A stretch of 47,162 nt of DNA, taken from JAYVYM01 sp046593925. Its GTDB lineage: Bacteria > Actinomycetota > Actinomycetes > Mycobacteriales > SCTD01. Within the stretch, counting starts at the first letter, position 1, and the number at the start of each line of letters is the position of its first letter. Below are positions 39,166-46,735 of the stretch, one piece after another. The notes beneath the pieces were generated by a model, which saw only the letters and a program-made list of their open reading frames with translations, was not told the DNA's origin and did not search any database. The DNA lies in contig JBKJQN010000075.1 of the NCBI GenBank assembly GCA_046593925.1, forward strand, positions 1 through 47,162, in the 5' to 3' direction. Made by a program: the position numbers and the translations under genes.

Positions 39166-40389
39166 CTAAGGCCTCGGCACAGGGCAGACGACCTGGTCGC
39201 GGCCGCCCGCCTTGGCCCGGTACATGAGGTCGTCGGCGGCAGCCAGCAGATCCTGCAGGCTCGCGGCGCTGCCGCCGTTGGCGACGCCGATCGAGACTGT
39301 CACCCGCACGCTTTCAGCCTGGATATGTACGGTCAGCTCGGCGACGTGCCGGCGCACCCGCTCGGCGACCAGCGCTGCTTCCTGCGGGCTGGCGGCCGGG
39401 AGCAGCGCCACGAACTCCTCCCCACCGAACCGGCCAAGGGTGTCTCCGTCGCGCAGAGCACCCTGCAGCGTGACCGCAACGGCCTTGAGGACGTCGTCGC
39501 CCGCGAGGTGGCCGTAGGTGTCGTTGACAGCTTTGAAGTGATCGATGTCGATGAGCAGCACAGCAGCGCTCTGGTCACGGCGGCGCAGCGCCAGAAGTTT
39601 GCCCTGGGCCTCGCGCTCCCAGGAGGGCATGTTCAGCACCCCGGTCTTGGCGTCCATCCGTGCGTCGGCGCGCAGTTGGGCGTGCAGCAGCCCGCGTTGC
39701 AGCAGCAGAACCGGTGGCAGCGCGAACACGATCAACGCCGGTGACAGCCCGATCAGGACGGCCGCGGTCACCCCCAGGCAGGTCTCGACCGCGTCCAGGC
39801 GCAGGCCCTCACCGACCAGCAGCAGTTCGCGCCAGGTCGTCTGGGCATCCACCGCCTTGACCGCGACGGCGACCAGCACGGCATTGAGGGCCGCCGCGCA
39901 CAGCCCGGCCACGGCCACGGTCACCGCCCAGACGAGCGGCTGGGACCCGCCCGGTAGCGCACCACCGCTACCGATGGATGAATGCCAGGCGAGGGAGGCC
40001 GCCGCGTACGCCAGACCGATAGCCGCAGCGGAGAACACCCGGCGGTAGATCAACGTCGGCCGCACCCGCCACTGCGTCAGCGCCATCAACGGAAATGGCG
40101 CGAGCAGCACGTACACCGGCGGCAGCAACACCGCCATCGGCAGCCACCACACCGATAGCAGGTCTTTCACCACCGTTCCGGCGGGCTCCCCGAGCCGTCG
40201 GGTGGCCTCTACCGATACGCCGGCCGCACCGAGCAGCAGCACCGCCAGCAGCCCGTCCCGGCTGTCCCACGACAACCCCGACGACAGCCCGAGGGCCACC
40301 AGCAGCGCGACGGCGGGGAGGGCAACCACGTACAGCAGGGCGCCGATGGGCAGCCCGAGCACAGGCCATGCCAGCAGCCGCCGATTCAA
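39166..40389 (-). CDS. membrane diguanylate cyclase (GGDEF)
   Basis: A 407-residue protein with about six to eight N-terminal hydrophobic helices (residues 1-235) and a cytosolic GGDEF domain. The active site is GRFGGEEF and an inhibitory RxxD is present as R-D-G-D five residues before it, so c-di-GMP synthesis with product inhibition is likely. Other pieces are DIDHFKAVNDTYGHLAGDD and SIGVANGGS. The start is a TTG at 40389, without a clear Shine-Dalgarno; no c-di-GMP riboswitch is seen upstream. It converges with the phosphatase gene. Confidence 0.9.
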   Translation of the reverse strand: MNRRLLAWPVLGLPIGALLYVVALPAVALLVALGLSSGLSWDSRDGLLAVLLLGAAGVSVEATRRLGEPAGTVVKDLLSVWWLPMAVLLPPVYVLLAPFPLMALTQWRVRPTLIYRRVFSAAAIGLAYAAASLAWHSSIGSGGALPGGSQPLVWAVTVAVAGLCAAALNAVLVAVAVKAVDAQTTWRELLLVGEGLRLDAVETCLGVTAAVLIGLSPALIVFALPPVLLLQRGLLHAQLRADARMDAKTGVLNMPSWEREAQGKLLALRRRDQSAAVLLIDIDHFKAVNDTYGHLAGDDVLKAVAVTLQGALRDGDTLGRFGGEEFVALLPAASPQEAALVAERVRRHVAELTVHIQAESVRVTVSIGVANGGSAASLQDLLAAADDLMYRAKAGGRDQVVCPVPRP

Positions 40390-40655
40390 GATGGCCAGGT
40401 AACCGGACAGGAAGACTCACCTACTCAGCAGTCTGCAACGATGGTTCTACCCAGGGTTACCAGCAAAGCACACCGTCCAAGGCCATGATCGCGCTTCAGA
40501 CCCAAGGGAAGACCTGCCGACCTGAACCTCGACACCGTCCGCACTCCACAGCGAGCCCGCCGACGACGCCAGCGCTCATCCCCCGAGTAGCCCGGTTCTC
40601 CAGACCTGCCGGAACACACGCTCACGACCAGACACGACCCGAAGGGAGACATCCC

Positions 40656-40679
40656 ATGCGCGCGACCAAGTGGACCTGA
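40656..40679 (+). CDS. micro-ORF 1, heptapeptide MRATKWT
   Basis: ATG CGC GCG ACC AAG TGG ACC then TGA. AGGGAG lies with workable spacing upstream. No known family is recognised. The same peptide is encoded twice more at exactly 99-bp intervals. Coding is inferred from the ribosome-binding-like sequence and from conservation of the peptide. Confidence 0.4.
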   Translation: MRATKWT

Positions 40680-40754
40680 CCGACCCGCCCAGCACCCGGC
40701 CAAGCCGGCGACCCGGCCGGTCCCGGCTGACAACCACCCGAAGGGAGACATCCC

Positions 40755-40778
40755 ATGCGCGCCACCAAGTGGACCTGA
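40755..40778 (+). CDS. micro-ORF 2, heptapeptide MRATKWT
   Basis: Same peptide and same upstream AGGGAG as micro-ORF 1. The one difference inside the ORF, GCG to GCC, is a synonymous Ala codon. Confidence 0.4.
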   Translation: MRATKWT

Positions 40779-40853
40779 CCCACCCGCCCAGCACCCGGCC
40801 AAGCCGGCGACCCAGCCGGTCCCGGCTGACAACCACCCGAAGGGAGACATCCC

Positions 40854-40877
40854 GTGCGCGCCACCAAGTGGACCTGA
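40854..40877 (+). CDS. micro-ORF 3, heptapeptide MRATKWT with GTG start
   Basis: As micro-ORF 2, but the start codon is GTG instead of ATG, again a change that keeps the product. The repeat unit ends a few bases after this stop. Confidence 0.4.
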   Translation: MRATKWT

Positions 40878-40887
40878 CCGACCTGCC

Positions 40888-41057
40888 CAGCGTTCGTCAT
40901 GCAGCCGTTGCTGGAGCCGGCGCTGCTCCTGCTCGTTGTCGCGGTAGCCGTTGCCGCCGACGTACGCGAGCCTCCGCAGACCGACGTGGTCGTCGTGCCG
41001 AAGCGTCCGGGACGTCACCGTCGACATCCGGGCCACCTCGGCGATCGACCAGGGAAC
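40888..41057 (-). pseudogene. MerR-family regulator remnant (N-terminal DNA-binding part)
   Basis: The minus frame reads WSIAEVARMSTVTSRTLRH and later AYVGGNGYR, then EQEQRRLQQRL, an evident MerR winged-helix. Positions normally Tyr are Asp or Asn (RHDDHVG, YRDNEQ), no start codon precedes the domain, and homology stops where the 99-bp repeats begin. The frame itself stays open into the repeats. It is a truncated, mutated remnant; the hydrophobic plus-strand frame opposite it is a shadow. Confidence 0.6.
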
Positions 41058-41202
41058 GGCAGCCCCCGCTCCCGGCCGGCACGTTGCCGACCGCTGCCGA
41101 CGCTCGACGTTGACGCGACCACAGCAGCCGCGGGGGCGGGCAACGGCTCCGACAACACGCGTACGGTCCGGGAATGAACGCACGCCCGCTAGCGTCGCCG
41201 AC

Positions 41203-41238
41203 ATGCACCGCGACCGTCCGGCGATCGGGCTTGGGTGA
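41203..41238 (+). CDS. leaderless 11-codon upstream ORF
   Basis: ATG 41203 lies 7 nt after TAGCGT (41190-41195) and encodes MHRDRPAIGLG, ending in a TGA that overlaps the next start (GGGTGA). It looks like a leader peptide whose translation delivers ribosomes to the UVR-motif gene. No other function is recognised. Confidence 0.4.
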   Translation: MHRDRPAIGLG

Positions 41239-41567
41239 GTGACGAGCCGGAGCGACCGAGCGCGCGCGACCTGGTTCGCAAGCGCCGCGGGGTCTACCGC
41301 GCGCCCGAGACCGGTCGCCACCACCACATCGGGGCGGCACCGGAACGCCAGCCGCTGCTGGGTGAGGACGACCAGCCGCAGTACGTCGAGACAGCCGCCG
41401 TGCAGCTCGCCGAGCGAACCGTGCTGCAACTGCGGCAGCAGCGCGACCGCACCGCGGCACAGATGGCCTCGGCCGCCCAGGAGTTGGACTTTGAGCGGGC
41501 CGCTCGGTTACGCGACGCGCTCGCCGCGGTCGAGGTCGAGCTCGACCGGCGTGGGCAGGGAGGCTGA
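41235..41567 (+). CDS. UvrB/UvrC-motif small protein
   Basis: A 110-residue protein with a disordered N-terminal half (His-His-His at about 28-30) and a C-terminal UVR motif, a helical hairpin of the form AQELDFERAARLRDALAAVE, as in UvrB, UvrC, ClpC and McsA. It probably mediates binding to such a partner. The GTG start overlaps the upstream ORF stop, implying coupling. Its last 60 bp overlap the convergent membrane-protein gene. Confidence 0.75.
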   Translation: MSDEPERPSARDLVRKRRGVYRAPETGRHHHIGAAPERQPLLGEDDQPQYVETAAVQLAERTVLQLRQQRDRTAAQMASAAQELDFERAARLRDALAAVEVELDRRGQGG

Positions 41568-42260
41568 TCGACCCGGCAGCCGCCGGAGCAGCCACGGAGC
41601 GGCGGCCAGTGCGGCGGCGTCGAACCACGCGTAGCCCCCGGCGATGCCGCTGGGCGGGTTGCCGATGCTCACCAGCCCGGTCGGGTCGTGCGGCTGCCAG
41701 GCCCAGGTGCCCAGCGACGTACCGACGATCTCGAGGTAGCTGACGACCAGGAAGGCGCCGGCGTACAGCAGCGGGCTTCGGCCCCACCGGCTGAAGACCA
41801 GCAGGCAGCCGAACCAGAACGCGCCGAGCACGTCCGGCCGGGGCGACAGGGTCAGGCCCCACAGCGCCCACAGGCCGCACGCGCCGAGGGTGCTGGCGAG
41901 CACCGGCCGCCGGTAGCGGTGCGCGAAGCCGCTGCGGCCCAGGCACAGCGCTGCGAGGTACACCAGGCCATGGCCGGGGGGCACGAACGCCGGCACGTTG
42001 CCTAGGCGGTAGACGTACACGCCGAGCCAGCCGGCAAAGACGTACTCGATGACCGAGGCGAACACCACGACCACCGCGACCTGCACCCGCGTCGCCCGCG
42101 ACTCGCCGCGCAGCATCGCGAGCAGCAGCAGCCAGGTACCGGCCCCGAGCAGCCGCTGCTGGCTCAGCGACGCGGCGGTGTCGAGCCCGAGCACCACGAG
42201 CACCCAGAGGGCGACCAGCGCCGGCACCGCGAGGTCGCTGCGACGGGCCCGCTGTAGCAC
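41508..42260 (-). CDS. polytopic membrane protein, function unknown
   Basis: A 250-residue protein with about seven hydrophobic helices. Notable are a conserved-looking WLGVYVYRLGNVPAFVPPGHG loop, then LEIVGTSLGTWAWQPHDPTG and NPPSGIAGGYAWFDA, patterns of the kind seen in uncharacterised actinobacterial membrane proteins. GTG 42260 has CAGGCT 6 nt upstream, a near-match to the leaderless -10. Its C-terminal 20 codons overlap the UVR gene on the other strand. Confidence 0.75.
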   Translation of the reverse strand: MLQRARRSDLAVPALVALWVLVVLGLDTAASLSQQRLLGAGTWLLLLAMLRGESRATRVQVAVVVVFASVIEYVFAGWLGVYVYRLGNVPAFVPPGHGLVYLAALCLGRSGFAHRYRRPVLASTLGACGLWALWGLTLSPRPDVLGAFWFGCLLVFSRWGRSPLLYAGAFLVVSYLEIVGTSLGTWAWQPHDPTGLVSIGNPPSGIAGGYAWFDAAALAAAPWLLRRLPGRSASLPTPVELDLDRGERVA

Positions 42261-42312
42261 CCCGCGAGCCTGCCACGAACCCGCGCCGTCAGCCCCGCCC
42301 AGCGGTATGCCC

Positions 42313-42391
42313 CCTCCCCTGCGAGGGTGCACCTCCCCTGCGGTAGGGCGGTTTCAGGGGCCCTGTCAGTGCACTACCGAAGGGGAGGCGG
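42313..42391. repeat. 79-bp hairpin element, copy 2
   Basis: Gap-free counterpart of the element at 35198-35276: a 19-bp left-arm duplicate (42313-42331) followed by a 61-bp imperfect palindrome (42331-42391). Stem bases GGTAG/CTACC replace GAGAG/CTCTC of copy 1 as paired changes. Confidence 0.85.
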
Positions 42392-42494
42392 CGGAGGGGG
42401 CGGCGGTTCGGGCCAGCGCGGCTCGAGGACGGGGGCGGCTCGGGGCCGGGGCATGTCGGGCAGGGAAGATCGTGCTCGGACTATGGCGAAGAAG

Positions 42495-43157
42495 CTACGC
42501 CTGCGCGGTGGTCACACCGGTACCGATCGGGCAGGAGACACCCGTTCCGCCGATGCCGCAGTAGCCGTGAGGCACCTTGTGCAGGTACTGCTGGTGGTAG
42601 GCCTCGGCCGGGTAGAACGTCGAGGACGGCAGGATCTCGGTGGTGATCGCCCCACGGCCGGCCGAGGTCAGCGCAGCCTGGTAGGTGTCGCGTACCGCCC
42701 GAGCCGTCGCCAGCTGCGCATCGGTGTGCGCGTAGACCGCGGAGCGGTACGTCGTGCCGACGTCGTTGCCCTGCCGCATGCCCTGGGTCGGGTCGTGCGA
42801 CTCGAAGAACAGCCTAAGCAGCGCCTCGGCTGTCATGACGGCGGGGTCGAACACGACCCGCACCACCTCGGTGTGCCCGGTCATCCCGGTGCAGGTCTCC
42901 TCGTACGTCGGGTTGGGGGTGATCCCCCCGGCGTAGCCGACCAGCGTGGTGAAGACCCCCGGCAGCTGCCAGAAGATCCGCTCGGCTCCCCAGAAGCAGC
43001 CCAGGCCGAGGTCGAGAACCTCCAGGCCGTCGGGGTACGGGCCGGCCAGCGGCGCGTCGAGCACGTCGTGCCGGGCGGGCAGCGCGATGGCGCGCTCACG
43101 GCCCGGCAGGGCCTCGTCGGCGGTCGGGAGGGCGGATGGCTTGCGGAACCAGGACAC
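42495..43157 (-). CDS. msrA: peptide methionine sulfoxide reductase A
   Basis: A 220-residue MsrA that reduces methionine-S-sulfoxide. The catalytic Cys54 is in LGLGCFWGAERIFW; further blocks are VGYAGGITPNPTYEE, HDPTQGMRQGNDVGTTYRS and the C-terminal resolving cysteines in GYCGIGGTGVSCPIG. GTG 43157 has GAGGAG with 7-nt spacing. A SigR-like promoter lies 35 nt upstream, fitting the known membership of msrA in SigR/SigH regulons. The N-terminal extension (SWFRKPSALPTADEALPGR) is usual for actinobacterial MsrA. Confidence 0.95.
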   Translation of the reverse strand: MSWFRKPSALPTADEALPGRERAIALPARHDVLDAPLAGPYPDGLEVLDLGLGCFWGAERIFWQLPGVFTTLVGYAGGITPNPTYEETCTGMTGHTEVVRVVFDPAVMTAEALLRLFFESHDPTQGMRQGNDVGTTYRSAVYAHTDAQLATARAVRDTYQAALTSAGRGAITTEILPSSTFYPAEAYHQQYLHKVPHGYCGIGGTGVSCPIGTGVTTAQA

Positions 43158-43191
43158 GGTGCTCTCCTCAGGGTCAGGGTGCACACACGGC

Positions 43192-43218
43192 AACCCCGCC
43201 AGCCCGGCTCGCCTTCCC
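43192..43218 (-). promoter_or_regulatory. SigR-like promoter of msrA
   Basis: GGGAAG (43218-43213) then 18 nt then GTT (43194-43192) on the minus strand. One base differs from the GGGAAT of the sigR promoter. The space between msrA and the upstream antiporter gene is only 73 bp, so this is the natural promoter site. Confidence 0.6.
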
Positions 43219-43230
43219 TGCACCGGGCGC

Positions 43231-44721
43231 TCAGAGCCGCCTGCCCTCGTACCAGCGCGCAAGCTTGCCGCCGCGGGCCACCTCGCGCAGCCGCTGCTCT
43301 GTCGCTTCGCGTACCCCGCTGGTCGCCACCACCAGCAGCGAGTCGCCCGCGCGCAGCTGGGTGTCGGGACCGGGGACCAGGCTGGTGCCGGCCCGGACCA
43401 CGAGGGTGACCTGGGCTCCGGCCGGCAGCCGCAGCTCGGTCATCGACACGCCGCGCAGCTGCGAGCCCTTGCCGACGCGCAGCTGCAGCAGGTCGGCGCC
43501 CATCTCCTCCAGCGGGGCGGTCTCGACCTCGAGGTCGGTCGGCAGGGTGCGGTCCACGACGTGCAGCAGCCGGCCGAGCAGTGGCAGGGTGGGGGCCTGC
43601 ACGAGCGTATACACGACGACGAGCACGAACACGACGTCGAGCACCCGGGTGCTCCCTGGCACTCCCGCGGTGACCGGGATCGTCGCGACGACGATCGGTA
43701 CGGCGCCGCGCAGGCCCGCCCAGGACAGGAACAGCTGCTCGCGCCACGGCAGCCTGAACGGCAGCGCACTGAGCACGACGGCGAGCGGCCGGGCGAGGAA
43801 CGTCGCGGCCGCTCCGACCACGAGCGCGTCAAGGATCGCCGACGGCAGCCGCGCGGGCGACACGAGCAGCCCCAGCAGGATGAACAGGCCGGCTTCGGCG
43901 AGCAGCGCCAGCGACGCCGCGAAGCCCAGGACGGCCCGCCGGTGCGGCAGCCGGGCGTTGCCGAGGACCAGGCCGGCGACGTACACCGACAGAAAACCGC
44001 TGGCATGCGCGGCATTTCCGGTGGTGAAGGCCAGCAACGCCAGCCCGACGGTCGCGAGCGGGTACAGCCCGGCCGACGGCAGGGCCGCCCGGGCCAGCAG
44101 CACCGCGCCGAGCCGGCCGACGACCAGCCCCACCGCGAGGCCGGCGAGCAGCTCGTACGCGACGAGGGCGAGCGTTGCGGCGACACCGGTCCGGCCCCAT
44201 GAGTCGGACGACGCCAGGACAACGAGTACGACGACGGGCGCGTCGTTGAGCCCCGACTCCGCCTCCAGTACGGCGCGCAGCCGATCGCGCAGCTGCAGCC
44301 GACGCAACACCGAGAATACGGCGGCGGCATCGGTCGAGGACACCACGCCGCCGAGCACCAGCGCGAGGCGCAGGTCGACACCGAGCAGCAGCAGGCAGGC
44401 GCCGGCGACCACCCCGATCGAGACCGCCACACCGGCGGTGGCGAGGACACCGGCGAACGGCAGCACCGGGCGGACGGACGCCCAGCGCGTCGTCAGGCCG
44501 CCTTCGGCCAGGATGACCGCGAGCGCCAGCAGCCCGAGGTCGGCCGTCAGGCCGTAGTTGTGAAAGCGCACACCGAGGCCGCCCTCGCCGAGCCCGACCC
44601 CGAGCGCCAGGTAGAGCAGCAGCACCGGCAGCCCGGTGCGGCTGGCGAGGCGGACCGCGAGCAGGGCGACCAGCAGCACCGCGCAGCCGATCAGGACGGC
44701 GAGGTTGAGATGCTGGTCCAC
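43231..44721 (-). CDS. CPA1-type K+/H+ antiporter with RCK_C domain
   Basis: A 496-residue cation/proton antiporter with about 12-13 membrane helices; the ion-binding region has SSTDAAAVFSVLRR and ESGLNDAPVVV (the Asn-Asp pair of electrogenic-type exchangers), and SWAGLRGAVPIVVAT. A cytosolic TrkA-C/RCK_C domain (about 405-496) with GVSMTELRLPAGAQVTLVVR and LRAGDSLLVVAT follows, as in NhaP2/KefC-like proteins, and would bind a regulatory ligand. GTG 44721 gives the first helix intact. It is downstream of prfC by 29 bp. Confidence 0.88.
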   Translation of the reverse strand: MDQHLNLAVLIGCAVLLVALLAVRLASRTGLPVLLLYLALGVGLGEGGLGVRFHNYGLTADLGLLALAVILAEGGLTTRWASVRPVLPFAGVLATAGVAVSIGVVAGACLLLLGVDLRLALVLGGVVSSTDAAAVFSVLRRLQLRDRLRAVLEAESGLNDAPVVVLVVLASSDSWGRTGVAATLALVAYELLAGLAVGLVVGRLGAVLLARAALPSAGLYPLATVGLALLAFTTGNAAHASGFLSVYVAGLVLGNARLPHRRAVLGFAASLALLAEAGLFILLGLLVSPARLPSAILDALVVGAAATFLARPLAVVLSALPFRLPWREQLFLSWAGLRGAVPIVVATIPVTAGVPGSTRVLDVVFVLVVVYTLVQAPTLPLLGRLLHVVDRTLPTDLEVETAPLEEMGADLLQLRVGKGSQLRGVSMTELRLPAGAQVTLVVRAGTSLVPGPDTQLRAGDSLLVVATSGVREATEQRLREVARGGKLARWYEGRRL

Positions 44722-44750
44722 GCGCCACCCCCGTCGAACGTGCAGCCCGG

Positions 44751-46358
44751 TCAGGCCCGGGCGGCGACCAGCGGCTCGAGCAGCGCGTCGGGGAAGTCGC
44801 GCTGCACCCGGGAGAGCCGCCACTTGTCGGCGAACAGCGCCAGCAGCGCGCCGTCGGCCCGCTCCAGCACCTCGACGCCGGACTGCCCCGACAACTGCCG
44901 CGCCGTCCCGGTGTCGGTCAGCCGGGCGAGGGAGTACGGCAGCCGGTCCAGCCGGGCCGCGGCGCCGAACTCCCCGGCCAGCCGGTGCTGCGCCACCTCG
45001 AACTGCATCGGGCCGACCGCCGCGAGCACCGGCGCCTGGTCACCGCGCAGGTCGCTGCGCAGCACCTGCACGGTGCCCTCCTGCGCGAGCTGCTCGATGC
45101 CGCGGCGAAACTGCTTGTAGCGCCCGGAGTCCTCGGCGCGGCAGACCGCGAAGTGCTCGGGTGCAAAACTCGGGATCTCGGGATAGGTGACCGGCTCGTC
45201 GACGTACAGGCTGTCGCCGACCCGCAGCGCGTTGGCGTTGACCAGCCCGACGACATCGCCCGGGTACGCCAGGTCGATGGTCTCGCGGTCGCGTCCGAAG
45301 ACCTGCTGGGCGTACTTGGTCGCAAACGGCTTGCCGGTCGAGGAGTGCGTCACGACGGTGCCGCGCTCGAACACGCCCGAGCACACCCGCACGTAGGCCA
45401 GCCGGTCGCGGTGGTTGCTGTCCATGCCCGCCTGCACCTTGAACACGAACGCGCTGAACGGCGCGTCGAGCCGGCGTGGCGCACCTTTCGCGTCCTCGCG
45501 TGGGCCGGGCGGCGGCGCGAGCGCGAGCAGCACGTCGAGCAGCTGGCGGACGCCGAAGTTGAGCACCGCCGAGCCGAACAGCACGGGCGTCGTACGGCCG
45601 CCGAGGAAGGCGTCCTGGTCGTGCACCTGACCCATCGCGTCCAGGAGCTCGGACTCCTCCACCGCGGTCGACCAGGCGGCACCCTCGTCGGTGGCGGCGC
45701 GGGCCGGGTCGACCCGCTCCTCCGGCGCGACCGTGGCCCCGCCGGCCGTGCGGGTGAAGCGGATGAAGTCGCCGGACGAGCGCTCGAGCACGCCGCGGAA
45801 GTCACCGGCAATCCCCACCGGCCAGGTCAGCGGCGTCGGCTCCAGGCCGGTGCGGTCGCGGATCTCATCCATCAGCTGCAGGGCTTCCAGGCCCGGCCGG
45901 TCCCACTTGTTGACGACGGTCAGCACCGGGATGCCGCGGTGCCGGCACACGTCGAACAGCTTCATCGTCTGAGGCTCGAGGCCCTTGGCGGCGTCGAGCA
46001 GCATCACGGCGCTGTCGACGGCGGCCAGCACGCGGTAGGTGTCCTCGGAGAAGTCGGCGTGACCGGGGGTGTCGACGAGGTTGACGACCTTGTCGCCGTA
46101 GCCGAACTGCAGCGCCGCGGAGCTGATCGAGATGCCGCGGGCCTTCTCCATGTCCATCCAGTCCGAGACGGTGCTCTTGCGCCCCGCCTTGCCGTGGATT
46201 GCGCCGGCCTCCTGGATCACCCGGGCGTGCAGCGCGAGCGCCTCGGTCAGCGTGCTCTTCCCGGCGTCCGGGTGGCTGATGACGGCGAAGGTGCGCCGCC
46301 GAGCGGCTTCGCAGACGGCGGTGCCAGCGGCCGGGGCCTTCTCGGCGGTGCTGGTCAC
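44751..46358 (-). CDS. prfC: peptide chain release factor 3
   Basis: A 535-residue translational GTPase recycling RF1/RF2. G1 is SHPDAGKST, then the switch segment ARGISISSAALQF, G3 DTPGHADFSEDTYR, G4 NKWDRPG; the C-terminal domains contain PVLFGSAVLNFGV and GPMQFEV. RF3 is scattered in actinobacteria and often linked to horizontal exchange, though base composition here looks normal. GTG 46358 is fixed by TAGGCT (46371-46366, minus) 7 nt upstream, a leaderless message. Confidence 0.95.
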   Translation of the reverse strand: MTSTAEKAPAAGTAVCEAARRRTFAVISHPDAGKSTLTEALALHARVIQEAGAIHGKAGRKSTVSDWMDMEKARGISISSAALQFGYGDKVVNLVDTPGHADFSEDTYRVLAAVDSAVMLLDAAKGLEPQTMKLFDVCRHRGIPVLTVVNKWDRPGLEALQLMDEIRDRTGLEPTPLTWPVGIAGDFRGVLERSSGDFIRFTRTAGGATVAPEERVDPARAATDEGAAWSTAVEESELLDAMGQVHDQDAFLGGRTTPVLFGSAVLNFGVRQLLDVLLALAPPPGPREDAKGAPRRLDAPFSAFVFKVQAGMDSNHRDRLAYVRVCSGVFERGTVVTHSSTGKPFATKYAQQVFGRDRETIDLAYPGDVVGLVNANALRVGDSLYVDEPVTYPEIPSFAPEHFAVCRAEDSGRYKQFRRGIEQLAQEGTVQVLRSDLRGDQAPVLAAVGPMQFEVAQHRLAGEFGAAARLDRLPYSLARLTDTGTARQLSGQSGVEVLERADGALLALFADKWRLSRVQRDFPDALLEPLVAARA

Positions 46359-46531
46359 CTGCGCCAGCCTACCCGCGCTCACGTCGCGCCCGCACACTCC
46401 GAACAAGCCTTCGCCGCCGCCGACGACGACCGGGTGTCACAGCGCGTCATGCCGTTCGGCGGTCGGACACGAGCAGCAGACCGGCTGCGGAGACCTGCCC
46501 GTACGGACCCCTGTAAGCCTCAGGTCGGCCG

Positions 46532-46729
46532 TCAGCGCAGTGCCTGTGACACCGCGGTCAGCACGGGCGTCAGCAGCACCCGCAGCGTCGCGACCAGCAC
46601 GGCCAGGAATGCCAGCGCCAGCATGGCGACCACATACCCGACGAGCGCCACGCCGAGCAGCACGTACGTCACGGCCCGCAGCAGCGCGCCGAGGCGCCCC
46701 GGCCGGCGGACGGCAGGACGCGTCAGCAC
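46532..46729 (-). CDS. small membrane protein
   Basis: A 65-residue protein with a basic N-terminus and a long hydrophobic stretch (YVLLGVALVGYVVAMLALAF and continuing), probably one or two membrane helices. No family is recognised. It follows the helicase gene by 6 bp on the same strand and is likely co-transcribed. The 173 bp between it and prfC (46359-46531) shows only the prfC promoter. Confidence 0.55.
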   Translation of the reverse strand: MLTRPAVRRPGRLGALLRAVTYVLLGVALVGYVVAMLALAFLAVLVATLRVLLTPVLTAVSQALR

Positions 46730-46735
46730 CTGCGC

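Larger units (their letters stand above)
40637..40891 (+). repeat. 99-bp tandem repeat, 2.6 copies, each with a micro-ORF
   Basis: Units begin at 40637, 40736 and 40835 with ACCCGAAGGGAGACATCCC; unit 1 and unit 2 differ at 3 of 99 positions. The third is cut at about 40891, where the MerR remnant begins. Each unit holds a Shine-Dalgarno-like AGGGAG, a 7-codon ORF and a GC-rich tail capable of small hairpins. Upstream, 40390-40636 shows no gene. Confidence 0.95.

Noticed and set aside
40390..40636. c-di-GMP riboswitch upstream of the diguanylate cyclase
   Set aside because: No GEMM-like conserved core is seen on either strand; the stretch shows nothing definite.
40637..40891. CRISPR array
   Set aside because: The repeats are contiguous 99-mers without spacers and no cas gene is present.
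40899..41177. Plus-strand protein with a hydrophobic N-terminus
   Set aside because: It is exactly antisense to the MerR-like helix-turn-helix remnant, which explains the composition.
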